Part shown: positions 35,966 through 51,629 of the stretch, piece after piece | Position numbering within the stretch: the stretch's first letter is position 1 | Layout: the number at the start of each line of letters is the position of its first letter | From: Chitinimonas viridis | GTDB lineage: Bacteria > Pseudomonadota > Gammaproteobacteria > Burkholderiales > Chitinimonadaceae | Assembly (NCBI RefSeq): GCF_030409555.1 | Contig: NZ_JAUFPU010000018.1 | Span: forward strand, 545,532-609,531 | Reading direction: 5' to 3' | Length of the DNA stretch: 64,000 nucleotides | Position numbers and translations under genes: made by a program | The notes under the pieces: model-generated | Told to the model about the DNA's origin: nothing | Database searches by the model: none | Seen by the model: only the letters and a program-made list of their open reading frames with translations

Positions 35966-36742
35966 TCAATCCCCGGCCGCCTTAGGCGGCCATGCCTCTG
36001 CGATGCGCTGGTATTCGCCATTCTGCAGCAGCACCGCCATGCCCTGCTCGAACAACTTCAGATAGTGGGCCGACTTGGGATGGCGCTTGCTGAACACCGC
36101 ATAGACCGGGAAGCGCTCGAACACGCCATAGGGCACCACCTTGCCAGCCAGGCCATGACGGCCAATCAGATAGCGGCCTATCTTTTCATCCATCAAGGTC
36201 ACATCCACCCGGCCCAGGGCGATATTACGCAGGTTTACCGCATCGGAATCGGCTTCGACCTTGATGATGTCGCGATCATCGGCAATGGCAGCGGGGTACT
36301 CATATCCCTTGACCACGCCAAACTGGCGATGGCGTAAATCCGCATGGTCCAGGCTGCCGCTGACCAGCCCCGGCCGCCCCCATAGCACGCCCCGGACTTC
36401 CAGCAGGGGCTGCCTGGGCCATAGATAGGTGGGCTCACGGTCTGCCGTCTTGGCCATGTTCAAGGTCAGCACATACCTGCCCTGCTGGGTGAGCCGGATA
36501 CAGCGCTGATAGCTACCGCTCTCGAACAGGGCTGTCACCCCCTTGTGGGCAAAGGCCGCCCTGGCCAGCTCGACCGACATGCCTACCGAGGTGCCATCCC
36601 GCAGGGCGGAGTAGGGGTACCAGTCATCTTCGGCGCAGATGGTCAGGCTCTCGGCCCAGGCGGGTACCGCCAGCACCCAGGCCAACACGCCCACGCACAG
36701 ACGGGTGGCAAAGCCCTGCTTCAGCAAGCCGCATCGCACCAT
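35966..36742 (-). CDS. Orphan periplasmic amino-acid-binding-type protein (SBP family 3)
   Basis: A 258-residue exported protein with a signal peptide ending PAWAES and the family-3 pattern (ICAEDDWYPYSALRDGTSVGMSVELARAAF, then IRLTQQGRYVLTLNMAKTADREPTYLWPRQPL). A paired Cys in the N-terminal lobe (ICAED and RCIRL) is also found in the related protein at 29088 and could form a disulfide. No transport partners nearby. GGGAGGAGG precedes the ATG. Confidence 0.82.
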   Translation of the reverse strand: MVRCGLLKQGFATRLCVGVLAWVLAVPAWAESLTICAEDDWYPYSALRDGTSVGMSVELARAAFAHKGVTALFESGSYQRCIRLTQQGRYVLTLNMAKTADREPTYLWPRQPLLEVRGVLWGRPGLVSGSLDHADLRHRQFGVVKGYEYPAAIADDRDIIKVEADSDAVNLRNIALGRVDVTLMDEKIGRYLIGRHGLAGKVVPYGVFERFPVYAVFSKRHPKSAHYLKLFEQGMAVLLQNGEYQRIAEAWPPKAAGD

Positions 36743-36846
36743 GGCAACCTCCTCCCCCTCAGCATAGGCGATGGCTACCCCAGCACAGCCAAAACCAGCG
36801 CCTGGGCGCCGGTCGGTTGCAGGGATGGAGTCAGTTCGACGAGCGT

Positions 36847-36958
36847 GGCGGAGGTGTGGGGATCAATCAGGGGCGAGCCGCGGCTTGAGATGACTCATAG
36901 GGTGAGCACCCGGGTTTCCCGGGTGCCAGCGCGGCAGGCCGCCTTACCTTGCCGTTTG
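36847..36958. repeat. Intergenic direct repeat, copy 1
   Basis: A 112-bp unit about 90% identical to 37011-37122, same orientation. Each copy holds a hairpin GCACCCGGG-TTT-CCCGGGTGC (here 36906-36926). The copies lie in a 397-bp gap with no gene. Confidence 0.85.
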
Positions 36959-37010
36959 CAATCTACCGTTAACGCCATCGAGCGTAGCGAGGTTCCCCGC
37001 CGGCTGGCGG

Positions 37011-37122
37011 GGCGGAGGGGTGGGGATAAATCAGGGGAGAGCCGCGGCTTGAGATGACTCAAAGGGTGAGCACCCGGGTTTCCCGGGTGCCTGCGCGTCA
37101 GGCCGCCTTGCCTTGCCGCTTG
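37011..37122. repeat. Intergenic direct repeat, copy 2
   Basis: Second copy of the unit at 36847-36958, offset exactly 164 bp, with its hairpin at 37070-37090. It begins 17 bp past the stop of the DHH phosphoesterase gene, so the hairpins may act as terminators for that leftward operon. Confidence 0.85.
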
Positions 37123-37139
37123 AAGCCCATAACAGGCTC

Positions 37140-38069
37140 TCAACCGTCAGCGTTGATCTTGCCCACCAGCTCCGCCAACACCGCCACCGCCTGGTCGTTC
37201 TCCACCTGGCAGGTGCCAGCTGCACCGTGGCCACCGCCGCCGTACTTGAGGCATAGCTCGCCGACATTGGTCACCGAACTGCGATCCAGTATGGACTTGC
37301 CAATGGCGAAGACCGTGTTCAGCTTCTCCCTACCCCACATCACGTGGATGGAGATGTTGGTCTCCGGGAACAGGGCGTAGATCATGAAGCGATTGGTGGC
37401 GTAGATTGTTTCTTCATTGCGCAGATCGAACACCGCCAGGTTGCCATGTACGGTAGTGCAACGCAGTATCTGTTCCTTGGCCCTGGGCTCGTGGTCAAAA
37501 TACAGCTCCACCCGTTCGCGTACATCGGGCAAGGTCAGGATGTCTTCTATGCCATGGGTGCGGCAATAGTCGATCAGGTCCATCATCAGCTGGTAGTTGC
37601 TGACCCGGAAATCACGGAAGCGGCCCAGGCCGGTGCGGGCATCCATCAGGTAGTTCAGCAACACCCAGCCTTCCGGGCTCAGTATCTCGTCTGCGGTGAA
37701 ATCGGCCGAATCGCCCTTGTCCACCGCCTCCATCATGTCCTCCCGCACTCGCGGGAAGGCCTTTTTACCGCCGTAGTACTCATACACCACGCGCGCCGCC
37801 GAGGGGGCACTGGGGATAATGATGTGGTTGTCGCGCTTTTCGTTGCGCAGGGTTTCCGACAAATGATGATCAAACGCCAGATGTATGCCCGGCACAAAGG
37901 GCAGGTTGGTGCTGATGTCGCGGTCGGTGACCGCCACCTTGCCGTCCTGCATGTCCTTGGGGTGGACGAACAGGATGTCGTCTATCAGGTCGAGCTCCTT
38001 CAGTAGCACGGCGCATACCAAGCCGTCGAAGTCACTGCGGGTGATCAGGCGGTATTTCTGTTGTGACAT
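37140..38069 (-). CDS. DHH-family phosphoesterase (exopolyphosphatase-like)
   Basis: A 309-residue DHH/DHHA1 phosphoesterase. The N-terminal metal site is RSDFDGLVCAVLL, the DHH motif is FDHHLS, and the C-terminal DHHA1 signature is YGGGGHGAAGTCQV. Relatives act on cyclic dinucleotides, nanoRNA or polyphosphate; this branch is usually labelled exopolyphosphatase-related and its substrate is uncertain. It is the last gene of the leftward run nfeD-qmcA-binding protein, nine bases after the binding-protein stop. Confidence 0.85.
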   Translation of the reverse strand: MSQQKYRLITRSDFDGLVCAVLLKELDLIDDILFVHPKDMQDGKVAVTDRDISTNLPFVPGIHLAFDHHLSETLRNEKRDNHIIIPSAPSAARVVYEYYGGKKAFPRVREDMMEAVDKGDSADFTADEILSPEGWVLLNYLMDARTGLGRFRDFRVSNYQLMMDLIDYCRTHGIEDILTLPDVRERVELYFDHEPRAKEQILRCTTVHGNLAVFDLRNEETIYATNRFMIYALFPETNISIHVMWGREKLNTVFAIGKSILDRSSVTNVGELCLKYGGGGHGAAGTCQVENDQAVAVLAELVGKINADG

Positions 38070-38078
38070 GGGTGGCTC

Positions 38079-38846
38079 CTACGGGGTCTCGACGATGGCT
38101 TCGCCTGTATAGCGGTGGACGACTTCCTTCAGTTTCGGACTTGCGGCCAGTTTTTTCCAGGCCGCATTTAAACGCTGCAAGGTATCGGCAGGCAGATGCT
38201 GCGACACCAGCAGGTGTATATCGAGTTCGCCTGCATCCAGCGGCTGCCAGCGCAGGCGGCTACTGAGCCCGACGCGGTCGGCTGATATCAGCAGGGCGCT
38301 CTCCAGGCCAAAGGCAAACCTTCCCCGCCCGGCCACCAGTTTCTGCAGCATCTGCTCCACATCCACCGGCGCGGCATCCAGTACCAGGCCGGTTTGTTTC
38401 AGCAGCAGTGCATGCGCCGTCGTGCCTGGTATCACCAGCACGGCAGCCCGTTCGCCATGTGCCGCCAGCGAGGCCAGGCTGTCTACCCGCAACGGCTCAT
38501 CGGCACGGCTCAGCAAGCGCAGCCTTACCCTATGGATGGCCGGCTCCAGCACATGGTAGCGGGCGCCCCGCTCCGGCGTCTTGCCGCCCAGCGCCAGGTC
38601 CAGCCTGCCGGCATTCATTTCTTCCACTACCCGCCGCGCGGTCAGGAAGTTGTCCAACCCGACAAACTGCAGCGCCGGATCCAAGCGCGCCATTTCGCGC
38701 AGCAGCTCCACCTCCATGCCGGCCGGCTTGCCCTGCTCCAGATAGCTGTAGGGCGGGGTGTTGCCCACCCCTACCCGCAGCGGAAGTATCTCGGCCTGCG
38801 CCACCAAGGCTGCGGCCCAGGCCAGCAAGAGTGCCCGTAGGAACAT
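38079..38846 (-). CDS. Orphan periplasmic amino-acid-binding-type protein (SBP family 3)
   Basis: A 255-residue exported protein with a signal peptide ending VAQAE and the family-3 pattern (RVGVGNTPPYSYLEQGKPAGMEVELLREMARLDP, LDLALGGKTPERGARYHVLEPAI). It lacks transporter partners. Two bases separate it from qmcA upstream, so it is co-transcribed with qmcA and the DHH gene; a functional link to membrane microdomains or a nucleotide signal is only a guess. Confidence 0.8.
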   Translation of the reverse strand: MFLRALLLAWAAALVAQAEILPLRVGVGNTPPYSYLEQGKPAGMEVELLREMARLDPALQFVGLDNFLTARRVVEEMNAGRLDLALGGKTPERGARYHVLEPAIHRVRLRLLSRADEPLRVDSLASLAAHGERAAVLVIPGTTAHALLLKQTGLVLDAAPVDVEQMLQKLVAGRGRFAFGLESALLISADRVGLSSRLRWQPLDAGELDIHLLVSQHLPADTLQRLNAAWKKLAASPKLKEVVHRYTGEAIVETP

Positions 38847-38848
38847 GG

Positions 38849-39790
38849 TCAGCTGTTTTGCTGCTTCACCACGTTCATGGCCGTGGCCACCAAGCCGGCC
38901 ACATCGGCAGCATTGGCCGGCAATATCATGGTGTTGCCTTCCTTGGCGATATTGCCGAAGGCCTCGATATAGCGCTCTGCCACCTTGAGGTTGACTGCCT
39001 CATAGCCGCCTGGCTGGCGTATGGTCTGCGCCACCATATGGATGGCTTCGGCCGTGGCACGGGCCACCAGCCGTATGGACTCTGCCTCGCCCTCTGCCCG
39101 GTTGATGGCCGCCGCCTTATCGCCCTCGGACTGGTTGATCGATGCCTGCCGCTCGCCTTCGGACGCCTGGATGGCGGCCTCGCGCTGGCCTGTGGCGATA
39201 TTGATCTGCTCCTGCTTGCGCCCTTCCGAGGCGGCGATCAGCGCCCGCTTCTCCCGCTCGGCGGTAATCTGCGCCTGCATGGCATGCAGTATCTCCTTGG
39301 GCGGGGTCAGATCCTTGATCTCGTAGCGCAGCACCTTCACCCCCCAGTTGGCGGCGGCCTCGTCAAGTGCTGTCACCACCGTGTGGTTGATGTCATCGCG
39401 CTCCTCGAAGGTCTTGTCCAGCTCCATCCGGCCTATCACCGACCGGAGCGTGGTCTGCGCCAGCTGGGTGATGGCAAGCTCGAAGTTACTGGAGCCATAC
39501 GAGGCCTGCTGCGGATTGGTCACCTGAAAATACAGAATGCCGTCCACCTGCAGCTGGGTATTGTCCTTGGTGATACAGATCTGGCTGGGTACGTCGAGCG
39601 GCACCTCGCGCAGGTCATGCTTGTAGGCGACCCGGTCAACAAAGGGCACCACAATATTGAGGCCCGGTTCCAGCGTGCCATGAAAGCGCCCCAGGCGCTC
39701 CACCACCCAGGCGTGCTGCTGGGGTACAACTTTGAGTGACTTCATGGCAAACACCAGTGCCACCACAAATAGGACTATGGCAAATTCCAT
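38849..39790 (-). CDS. qmcA: SPFH/Band-7 membrane protein QmcA
   Basis: A 313-residue stomatin-like protein: one N-terminal helix, an SPFH domain (VPQQHAWVVERLGRFHGTLEPGLNIVVPFVDRV) and an Ala/Glu/Arg-rich coiled coil (about 180-260) with EGERQASINQSEGDKAAAINRAEGEAE. Such proteins scaffold membrane microdomains and regulate proteases. AGGAGG precedes the ATG. The upstream gene encodes its usual partner, an NfeD-like protein. Confidence 0.9.
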   Translation of the reverse strand: MEFAIVLFVVALVFAMKSLKVVPQQHAWVVERLGRFHGTLEPGLNIVVPFVDRVAYKHDLREVPLDVPSQICITKDNTQLQVDGILYFQVTNPQQASYGSSNFELAITQLAQTTLRSVIGRMELDKTFEERDDINHTVVTALDEAAANWGVKVLRYEIKDLTPPKEILHAMQAQITAEREKRALIAASEGRKQEQINIATGQREAAIQASEGERQASINQSEGDKAAAINRAEGEAESIRLVARATAEAIHMVAQTIRQPGGYEAVNLKVAERYIEAFGNIAKEGNTMILPANAADVAGLVATAMNVVKQQNS

Positions 39791-39831
39791 CTATCGATCC
39801 TCCTGAACAAATCGTTTTAAAGTGATGGCAA

Positions 39832-40251
39832 TCACGCGGCTGGCGGCTCAGCCGCCACCACCCAGGTATTGCTCCGCTGCGCCACGATGTAGAGAGAAGT
39901 TGGCCTATCCGACAGGGGAGCCAGCAGCTCAGCATCCCAGCTGGTGCCGCGATAGCGCACCCTTAACTGGGTGTCTGTCTTCCAGCTTTCCACCTCAACG
40001 CGCTGCCCTATATCCAGCGAATCGCTTCCCTTGCGCCGAGCGCTCATCGGATGCAGGCGCAACCAGACCGTACCGCTGACAGCCCCCAACGCAGCCACCA
40101 CCAATTGCGGCACCACCGTCAGCCCAGCCCAGGCTGCAACACCTCCCAAGGCACAGGCAAGGCCGTATACCAGCAGGTAAAAGGTACCCACCAGCATCTC
40201 CAACCCTATGAGGGCGGCCGCCAGTACAAACCACACCAGATAATTTTCCAT
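39832..40251 (-). CDS. NfeD-like membrane protein
   Basis: A 139-residue short NfeD family member with two to three N-terminal helices (WFVLAAALIGLEMLVGTFYLLVYGL onward) and a C-terminal OB-fold (GQRVEVESWKTDTQLRVRYRGTSWDAELL). Short NfeD proteins work with SPFH proteins, and qmcA follows. AAGGA supports the MENYLVWFV start over an ATG six codons earlier. Confidence 0.88.
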   Translation of the reverse strand: MENYLVWFVLAAALIGLEMLVGTFYLLVYGLACALGGVAAWAGLTVVPQLVVAALGAVSGTVWLRLHPMSARRKGSDSLDIGQRVEVESWKTDTQLRVRYRGTSWDAELLAPLSDRPTSLYIVAQRSNTWVVAAEPPAA

Positions 40252-40559
40252 AAGTCCTTGCAAGATCACACTTCAGTCAGCCCCACGCCCAGGCAGCCAG
40301 ACCATGGCCGAAAAACCACCGGGCATTCAAGCACTTGCTGCGCGCCAGCGGCCTTGGCAATCCGACCGCTCAGCAACTATCCGCCTTGTGTACCACCCAG
40401 GCGGCCCCTATGTTATAGCCTTGGCCGGCACTGGCGACCAGCCCCTCGCACCCCCTGCGCGGGTTTTAACGTGGCCTGTCAGCCGCAGTGCAGCATTTTG
40501 TCGTACAATACCGACCCTTTGCCTTTGATATTCAGGCACTTAACCAACAGGCACCCAAT
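40252..40559. other. Divergent intergenic region nfeD/mnmG
   Basis: No gene in about 300 bases. A TACAAT at 40504-40509 is a candidate -10 for mnmG. No parS-like palindrome (TGTTTCACGTGAAACA) was found here. Confidence 0.4.
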
Positions 40560-42440
<1,881 letters not shown>

Positions 42441-42579
42441 TACATAGCAATTCAGCCATCCTGGCACGCGCCGCCACCCCAGGGTACGGCCGGAACGGGA
42501 TTGCAACAAAGCTGGCGTAAACAGGCAGCAGGCCTAGCCATACAGCCCTGTATCGCGAACACGACGAGGAATCAGCCGC

Positions 42580-43218
42580 ATGATCGGCCAACAACAAGAA
42601 ACACAATTGCGGGAAGGCCTGCAATCTCTGGGCCTGGCACTGGACGACAGCATTGTCGCCCGCCTGCTGGCCTACCTGGCCCTGCTGCTCAAGTGGAACA
42701 AGACCTACAGCCTCACGGCCATCACCGAGCCCGAGCGCATGGTGTCGCATCACCTGCTCGACAGCCTGGCGGCACTGCGCCCCATCGCCGGCCGCCAACC
42801 GCAGCGCCTGCTGGATGTTGGCAGCGGCGGCGGCCAGCCCGGCATCCCCTTCGCCATCGTCCAGCCCGACTGGCAGATCACCCTGCTGGACAGCAACCAC
42901 AAGAAGACCGCATTCCTGCAGCAAGCGGTGATTGAGCTGGGCCTGCGCCAGGTCAGCGTGGTGTGCGACCGGGTCGAGAATGTGACGGCAGCGCCCTATG
43001 ACCTGATCACCTCCCGCGCCTTTGCCGACCTGGCCGACTTTGTCCGGCTCACCCGCCCCCTTCTGGCGCAAGGCGGCAGCTGGGCCGCGCTCAAGGGCGT
43101 GCAGCCGTTCGAGGAAATCGCCGCCCTGCCCGCTGATATCGCAAGCCGCATCGAACCACTGACGGTGCCGGGCCTGGGTGCCGAGCGCTGCATCGTCTGG
43201 ATGGAGCCCAAGGCATGA
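42580..43218 (+). CDS. rsmG: 16S rRNA m7G527 methyltransferase RsmG (GidB)
   Basis: A 212-residue SAM methyltransferase. Features: KWNKTYSLTAI, the HHLLDSL block, the SAM loop LLDVGSGGGQPGIPFAI, LLDSNHKKTAFLQ and TSRAFADLADF. GAGGA precedes the ATG. It overlaps parA by four bases (ATGA). Loss of function in other species gives low-level streptomycin resistance. Confidence 0.95.
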   Translation: MIGQQQETQLREGLQSLGLALDDSIVARLLAYLALLLKWNKTYSLTAITEPERMVSHHLLDSLAALRPIAGRQPQRLLDVGSGGGQPGIPFAIVQPDWQITLLDSNHKKTAFLQQAVIELGLRQVSVVCDRVENVTAAPYDLITSRAFADLADFVRLTRPLLAQGGSWAALKGVQPFEEIAALPADIASRIEPLTVPGLGAERCIVWMEPKA

Positions 43219-43979
43219 GCCGCGTACTCGCCATCACCAACCAGAAGGGTGGCGTAGGCAAGACCACCAGCGCGGTCAACCTAGCGGCGGGCCTCGCCCA
43301 GCTGGAGAAGAAAGTCCTGCTGATCGACCTGGACCCCCAGGGCAACGCCACCATGGGCTGCGGCGTGGACAAGCACTCGCTGGGCCGCAGCATCTACCAC
43401 ATGCTGCTGGGCCACGCCGAGCTGAGCGATGTACGCGTCAGCACCGAGTTTGGTTTCGACCTGCTGCCGGCCAACCGTGAACTGGGCGGCGCCGAAGTCG
43501 AGCTGATCGAGATGGAGCACCGCGAGGTACGCCTGCGGGTGGCGCTGGAAGACGTGCGCCGCGACTACGACTTCATCCTGATCGACTGCCCACCCGCACT
43601 GAATATGCTGACCCTGAACGGCCTGGTGGCCGCCGATGGTGTCATCATCCCCATGCAGTGCGAGTACTACGCACTGGAAGGCCTGACCGACCTGGTCAAT
43701 ACCCTGCGCAAGGTGCGGCTGGCGCTGAACCCGCGCATCGAGATCGATGGCCTGCTGCGCACCCTGTACGACCCTCGCTCCACCCTGGCACAGAATGTCG
43801 TGGCCCAACTGGCCCAGCATTTTGGCGACAAGGTATTCAAGACCGTGATCCCGCGCAATATCCGCCTGGCCGAAGCCCCCAGCTACGGCCGGCCCATATT
43901 CGCCTACGACAAATCCTCGCGCGGTGCGCTGGCTTATCTTGAGCTGGCAACCGAGCTGAATCAGCGTTTCGGAAAATAA
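43215..43979 (+). CDS. parA: Chromosome-partitioning ATPase ParA (Soj)
   Basis: A 254-residue ParA with the deviant Walker A motif NQKGGVGKTTSAVNLA, Walker A' LIDLDPQGNATMG and Walker B LIDCPPALNML. The short N-terminus marks it as a chromosomal type. It acts with ParB on origin-proximal parS sites. Three bases separate it from parB. Confidence 0.95.
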   Translation: MSRVLAITNQKGGVGKTTSAVNLAAGLAQLEKKVLLIDLDPQGNATMGCGVDKHSLGRSIYHMLLGHAELSDVRVSTEFGFDLLPANRELGGAEVELIEMEHREVRLRVALEDVRRDYDFILIDCPPALNMLTLNGLVAADGVIIPMQCEYYALEGLTDLVNTLRKVRLALNPRIEIDGLLRTLYDPRSTLAQNVVAQLAQHFGDKVFKTVIPRNIRLAEAPSYGRPIFAYDKSSRGALAYLELATELNQRFGK

Positions 43980-43982
43980 ACC

Positions 43983-44831
43983 ATGGCCAAGCTCAAAGGT
44001 CTCGGTCGCGGTCTTGATGCCCTGCTGGGCAGCGCCGCACCCGTGGAAGAAAAACTGCAGACCCTGCCCATTCATTACCTGCAGCCCGGCAAATACCAGC
44101 CCCGCTCGCATATGGACGAGCACGCCCTGGCCGACCTGGCCGAGAGCATACGCACCCAGGGCGTGATCCAGCCCGTGCTGGTACGCGAGACCGGAGTGGA
44201 TCGTTACGAGATCATCGCCGGCGAACGCCGCTGGCGGGCCGCCCAGAAGGCAGGCCTGACCGAATTGCCGGCGGTGGTGCGCAAGGTGTCCGACGAAGTC
44301 GTGCTGGTGATGGCGCTGATCGAGAACATCCAGCGCGAGAACCTCAACCCATTAGAAGAAGCCGTCGGCCTGCAGCGGCTGATAGACGAATTCGGCATGA
44401 CTCACGAAGCCTGCGCCCACGCTATCGGCAAATCGCGCTCGGCCGTCACCAACCTGCTGCGCCTGCTCAACCTGGCCGAGCCGGTGCGCGAGTTGCTGAT
44501 GCAGGGCGCCATCGACATGGGCCACGCCCGCGCCCTGCTCACCCTGCCCGTCATCAAGCAGGTGGAACTGGCCCGCATGATTGCCGAGAAAGGCCTGTCG
44601 GTACGCGAAACCGAAAAACTGGTACAAGCCCTGCAGGCCGGCAAGCCGGCACCAGCTGCCATCACCGACAAGAAGCTGGACCCCGATCTGGCCCGCCTGC
44701 AGGAAGACCTGTCCGACAAGCTGGGTGCCAAGGTGCAGATAGCCGCCAACCGCCAGGGTCGTGGCAAGGTCACCATAGAATATGGCTCGCTGGACCAGCT
44801 CGACAGCCTGTTGAACCTGCTGCGCAACTGA
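43983..44831 (+). CDS. parB: Chromosome-partitioning protein ParB (Spo0J)
   Basis: A 282-residue CTP-dependent DNA clamp. The N-terminus KGLGRGLDALLG is the ParA-contact motif; the CTPase domain has PGKYQPRSHMDE and AGERRWRAAQKAG; an HTH (THEACAHAIGKSRSAVTNLLRLLNL) follows; the C-terminus is a dimerisation domain ending GSLDQLDSLLNLLRN. No parS site was seen in the window. Confidence 0.95.
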   Translation: MAKLKGLGRGLDALLGSAAPVEEKLQTLPIHYLQPGKYQPRSHMDEHALADLAESIRTQGVIQPVLVRETGVDRYEIIAGERRWRAAQKAGLTELPAVVRKVSDEVVLVMALIENIQRENLNPLEEAVGLQRLIDEFGMTHEACAHAIGKSRSAVTNLLRLLNLAEPVRELLMQGAIDMGHARALLTLPVIKQVELARMIAEKGLSVRETEKLVQALQAGKPAPAAITDKKLDPDLARLQEDLSDKLGAKVQIAANRQGRGKVTIEYGSLDQLDSLLNLLRN

Positions 44832-45030
44832 GCGCCTGTGCACGGTCTTTTCGCCCTGGAGTGAAAAAATCGCAAACAGACTCTAAGGCAGCAGGACAGC
44901 TGGCAGACCCCAACAGCACCCCAAGTAACTGACCCGGCAGGCCCGCAACTGGCCTGCCAGCAGTTGCACCGAGAAATTCGCCAGAAAAAACAGGCGATTA
45001 CGCCCTGTTGCGGGGCGCGTGGCTTGACCA

Positions 45031-46307
<1,277 letters not shown>

Positions 46308-46382
46308 GTCGCAACTGATTTCGCTGTACCTGGTTCTAACGTTTCACTTTTTTCTTTACATCACCATCCTCACTAGGAGTAA

Positions 46383-46667
<285 letters not shown>

Positions 46668-46698
46668 TTTAACCCTCTACAATTCAAGGGGTTAACTC

Positions 46699-47169
46699 AT
46701 GAATATTAACGCCTCCCTGTTTCTGCAGGCGTTGGTCTTCGCGGTGCTGGTGCTGGTCACCTGGAAGTTCATCTGGCCGCCGCTGATGGCCACGCTGGAT
46801 GAACGTGCCAAGCGCATATCTGATGGCCTTACCGCCGCAGACCGCGCCAAGCATGACCTCGAGCTCGCTGAAAAGCGTGCTGCTGAGGAACTGCGCAAGG
46901 CCAAAGCACAAGCGTCCGAGATCATCGCCCAAGCCGAGAAGCGCGCTACCCAGATCGTTGACGAAGCCAAGGACGCAGCACGCGTCGAAGGCGACCGTCT
47001 GATCGCCGGTGCCAAGTCGGAAGTCGACCAGCAAGTCCACCACGCCAAGGAAGAACTGCGTCAGCAGGTTTCCGCCCTGGCCGTGGCCGGTGCAGAGAAG
47101 ATCCTGCGCAAGGAAATCGACGCTGCTCGTCACGCCGATCTGCTCGCTACCCTTAAAGCGGAGCTGTAA
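46699..47169 (+). CDS. atpF: ATP synthase Fo subunit b
   Basis: A 156-residue stalk protein: one N-terminal membrane helix ([23 protein letters not shown]) then a long charged coiled coil ([28 protein letters not shown] region) with no breaks. Length equals E. coli b. Six bases before atpH. Confidence 0.95.
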   Translation: MNINASLFLQALVFAVLVLVTWKFIWPPLMATLDERAKRISDGLTAADRAKHDLELAEKRAAEELRKAKAQASEIIAQAEKRATQIVDEAKDAARVEGDRLIAGAKSEVDQQVHHAKEELRQQVSALAVAGAEKILRKEIDAARHADLLATLKAEL

Positions 47170-47175
47170 ACGCTC

Positions 47176-47712
47176 ATGGCTGAACTCATTACCGTCGCAA
47201 GACCCTACGCCGAGGCCGTATTCCGGTTGGCGCAGGAAGCGAACAGCCTGCCGGCCTGGTCGGAGGCGCTGGCTGTACTGGCCGCCGCCGCGCAAGACCC
47301 GCTGGCAGTCGAGTTCGCCGCCAATCCGAAGTTCTCCGCGAGCCAGGTACATGCGCTCCTGACCGAACTCCTGGGCGCGCGCGCCACCCCGCAGGTCAGC
47401 AACTTTGTTGCTACCGTGCTGGAAGGCCGCCGCTTTGTCCTGCTGCCCCATATTGCCGACCTGTTCGAGCAACTAAAGGCCGCTGCAGAAGGTTCGGTTA
47501 CAGCGCACATCGAGTCGGCTTTCGAACTCAACGCAGCCCAGGTGGAAGAACTCAAGTCCATCCTGGCCCGCCGCGTTGGCAAGAAGATCGACACCACGGT
47601 TACCGTCACCCCCGAGCTGATCGGCGGTGTGCGGATGACCCTAGGTGATGACGTCATTGACGCCTCGGTGCGTGGCAAGCTGGCGGCCCTCTCGGCCCGC
47701 CTCACCAGTTAG
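47176..47712 (+). CDS. atpH: ATP synthase F1 subunit delta
   Basis: A 178-residue peripheral-stalk subunit: N-terminal helical domain ([14 protein letters not shown]), C-terminal motif [31 protein letters not shown]. It links F1 to the b dimer. atpA follows 11 bases later. Confidence 0.95.
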   Translation: MAELITVARPYAEAVFRLAQEANSLPAWSEALAVLAAAAQDPLAVEFAANPKFSASQVHALLTELLGARATPQVSNFVATVLEGRRFVLLPHIADLFEQLKAAAEGSVTAHIESAFELNAAQVEELKSILARRVGKKIDTTVTVTPELIGGVRMTLGDDVIDASVRGKLAALSARLTS

Positions 47713-47723
47713 GAGTGCAAACA

Positions 47724-49265
47724 ATGCAATTGAATCCGTCCGAGATCAGCGACCTGATCAAGAGCAAGATTCAGAACCTGTCCGCTGGCACAGAAAGCCG
47801 CACCACCGGCACCGTGATTTCGGTGTCCGACGGCATCGTCCGTGTGCACGGCCTGTCTGACGTCATGCAGGGCGAAATGCTCGAATTCGTGGGCAACACC
47901 TTTGGCCTGGCACTGAACCTGGAGCGCGACTCGGTCGGCGCCGTGGTTCTGGGCGACTACGAACACATTTCCGAAGGTACGGAAGTCAAGTGTACCGGTC
48001 GCATCCTGGAAGTGCCGGTCGGCCCCGAGCTGCGTGGCCGCGTGGTTAACGCCCTGGGTCAGCCCATCGACGGCAAGGGCCCGATCAATGCCAAGCTGTC
48101 CAGCCCGATCGAAAAGATCGCCCCTGGCGTTATCGCCCGTCAGTCCGTGTCGCAACCACTGCAAACCGGTATCAAGGCGATTGACGCCATGGTGCCCGTT
48201 GGCCGTGGCCAGCGCGAACTGATCATTGGCGACCGCCAGACCGGCAAGACCGCCGTGGCCCTGGATGCCATCATCAACCAGAAGGGTAACGGCGTTACCT
48301 GTATCTATGTTGCTATCGGCCAGAAGGCTTCGTCGATCGCCAACGTGGTACGCAAGCTGGAAGAGCACGGCGCCCTGGATCACACCATCGTTGTCGCCGC
48401 CTCGGCTTCCGAATCGGCCGCCATGCAATACCTGTCGCCGTACGCAGGTTGCGCCATGGGCGAATACTTCCGCGACATCGGTGAAGATGCCCTGATCGTA
48501 TACGACGACTTGTCCAAGCAAGCCGTGGCTTACCGTCAGATCTCGCTGCTGCTGCGTCGTCCGCCGGGCCGCGAAGCCTACCCAGGCGATGTGTTCTACA
48601 TCCACTCGCGTCTGCTGGAACGTGCATCGCGCGTCAACGAAGACTACATCGAGAAGATCACCAATGGCGCCGTGAAGGGCAAGACCGGTTCGCTGACCGC
48701 CCTGCCTATCATCGAAACCCAGGCTGGTGACGTCTCCGCCTTCGTGCCGACCAACGTGATCTCGATTACCGACGGCCAGATCTTCCTGGAATCGGACCTG
48801 TTCAACGCTGGTATCCGCCCCGCCATCAACGCCGGTATCTCGGTGTCGCGCGTCGGTGGTGCAGCCCAGACCAAGGTCGTCAAGAAGCTCGCCGGTGGTA
48901 TCCGTACCGCCCTGGCCCAGTACCGTGAACTCGCCGCTTTCGCCCAGTTCGCCTCCGACCTCGACGAAGCGACCCGCAAGCAGCTGGATCGCGGCCGTCT
49001 GGTGACCGAACTGCTGAAGCAAGGCCAATACGCTCCGTTCAAGGTGTCGCAGCTGTCCGTGACCCTGTACGCAGTGGAAAAGGGCCTGGCCGATGACGTG
49101 CCGGTTGAAAAGGCACTGGCTTTCGAAGCTGCCCTGTATGCCTACGTCAAAGCCAACCACGCCGATATCATCGCTGAGATGGACGGCAAGGGTGAGCTGT
49201 CTGGCGACAACGACAAGAAGCTGGCGGAAGCCATCAAGTCGTTCAAGGCCAACGGCGCTTTCTGA
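47724..49265 (+). CDS. atpA: ATP synthase F1 subunit alpha
   Basis: A 513-residue non-catalytic nucleotide-binding subunit with Walker [11 protein letters not shown], Walker [11 protein letters not shown] and the arginine-finger region [10 protein letters not shown]. Length matches E. coli (513). AGGAG precedes the ATG chosen; an in-frame GTG three codons earlier overlaps that site and is rejected. Confidence 0.97.
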   Translation: MQLNPSEISDLIKSKIQNLSAGTESRTTGTVISVSDGIVRVHGLSDVMQGEMLEFVGNTFGLALNLERDSVGAVVLGDYEHISEGTEVKCTGRILEVPVGPELRGRVVNALGQPIDGKGPINAKLSSPIEKIAPGVIARQSVSQPLQTGIKAIDAMVPVGRGQRELIIGDRQTGKTAVALDAIINQKGNGVTCIYVAIGQKASSIANVVRKLEEHGALDHTIVVAASASESAAMQYLSPYAGCAMGEYFRDIGEDALIVYDDLSKQAVAYRQISLLLRRPPGREAYPGDVFYIHSRLLERASRVNEDYIEKITNGAVKGKTGSLTALPIIETQAGDVSAFVPTNVISITDGQIFLESDLFNAGIRPAINAGISVSRVGGAAQTKVVKKLAGGIRTALAQYRELAAFAQFASDLDEATRKQLDRGRLVTELLKQGQYAPFKVSQLSVTLYAVEKGLADDVPVEKALAFEAALYAYVKANHADIIAEMDGKGELSGDNDKKLAEAIKSFKANGAF

Positions 49266-49293
49266 TTTGATCTAACGATAGAAAGGTCAAGTC

Positions 49294-51619
<2,326 letters not shown>

Positions 51620-51629
51620 GGGGTAGGAA

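Noticed and set aside
47709-49160. 483-codon minus-strand frame opposite atpA, and a similar one opposite atpD (50186-51643)
   Set aside because: Both lie wholly over essential ATP synthase genes and have no family resemblance.
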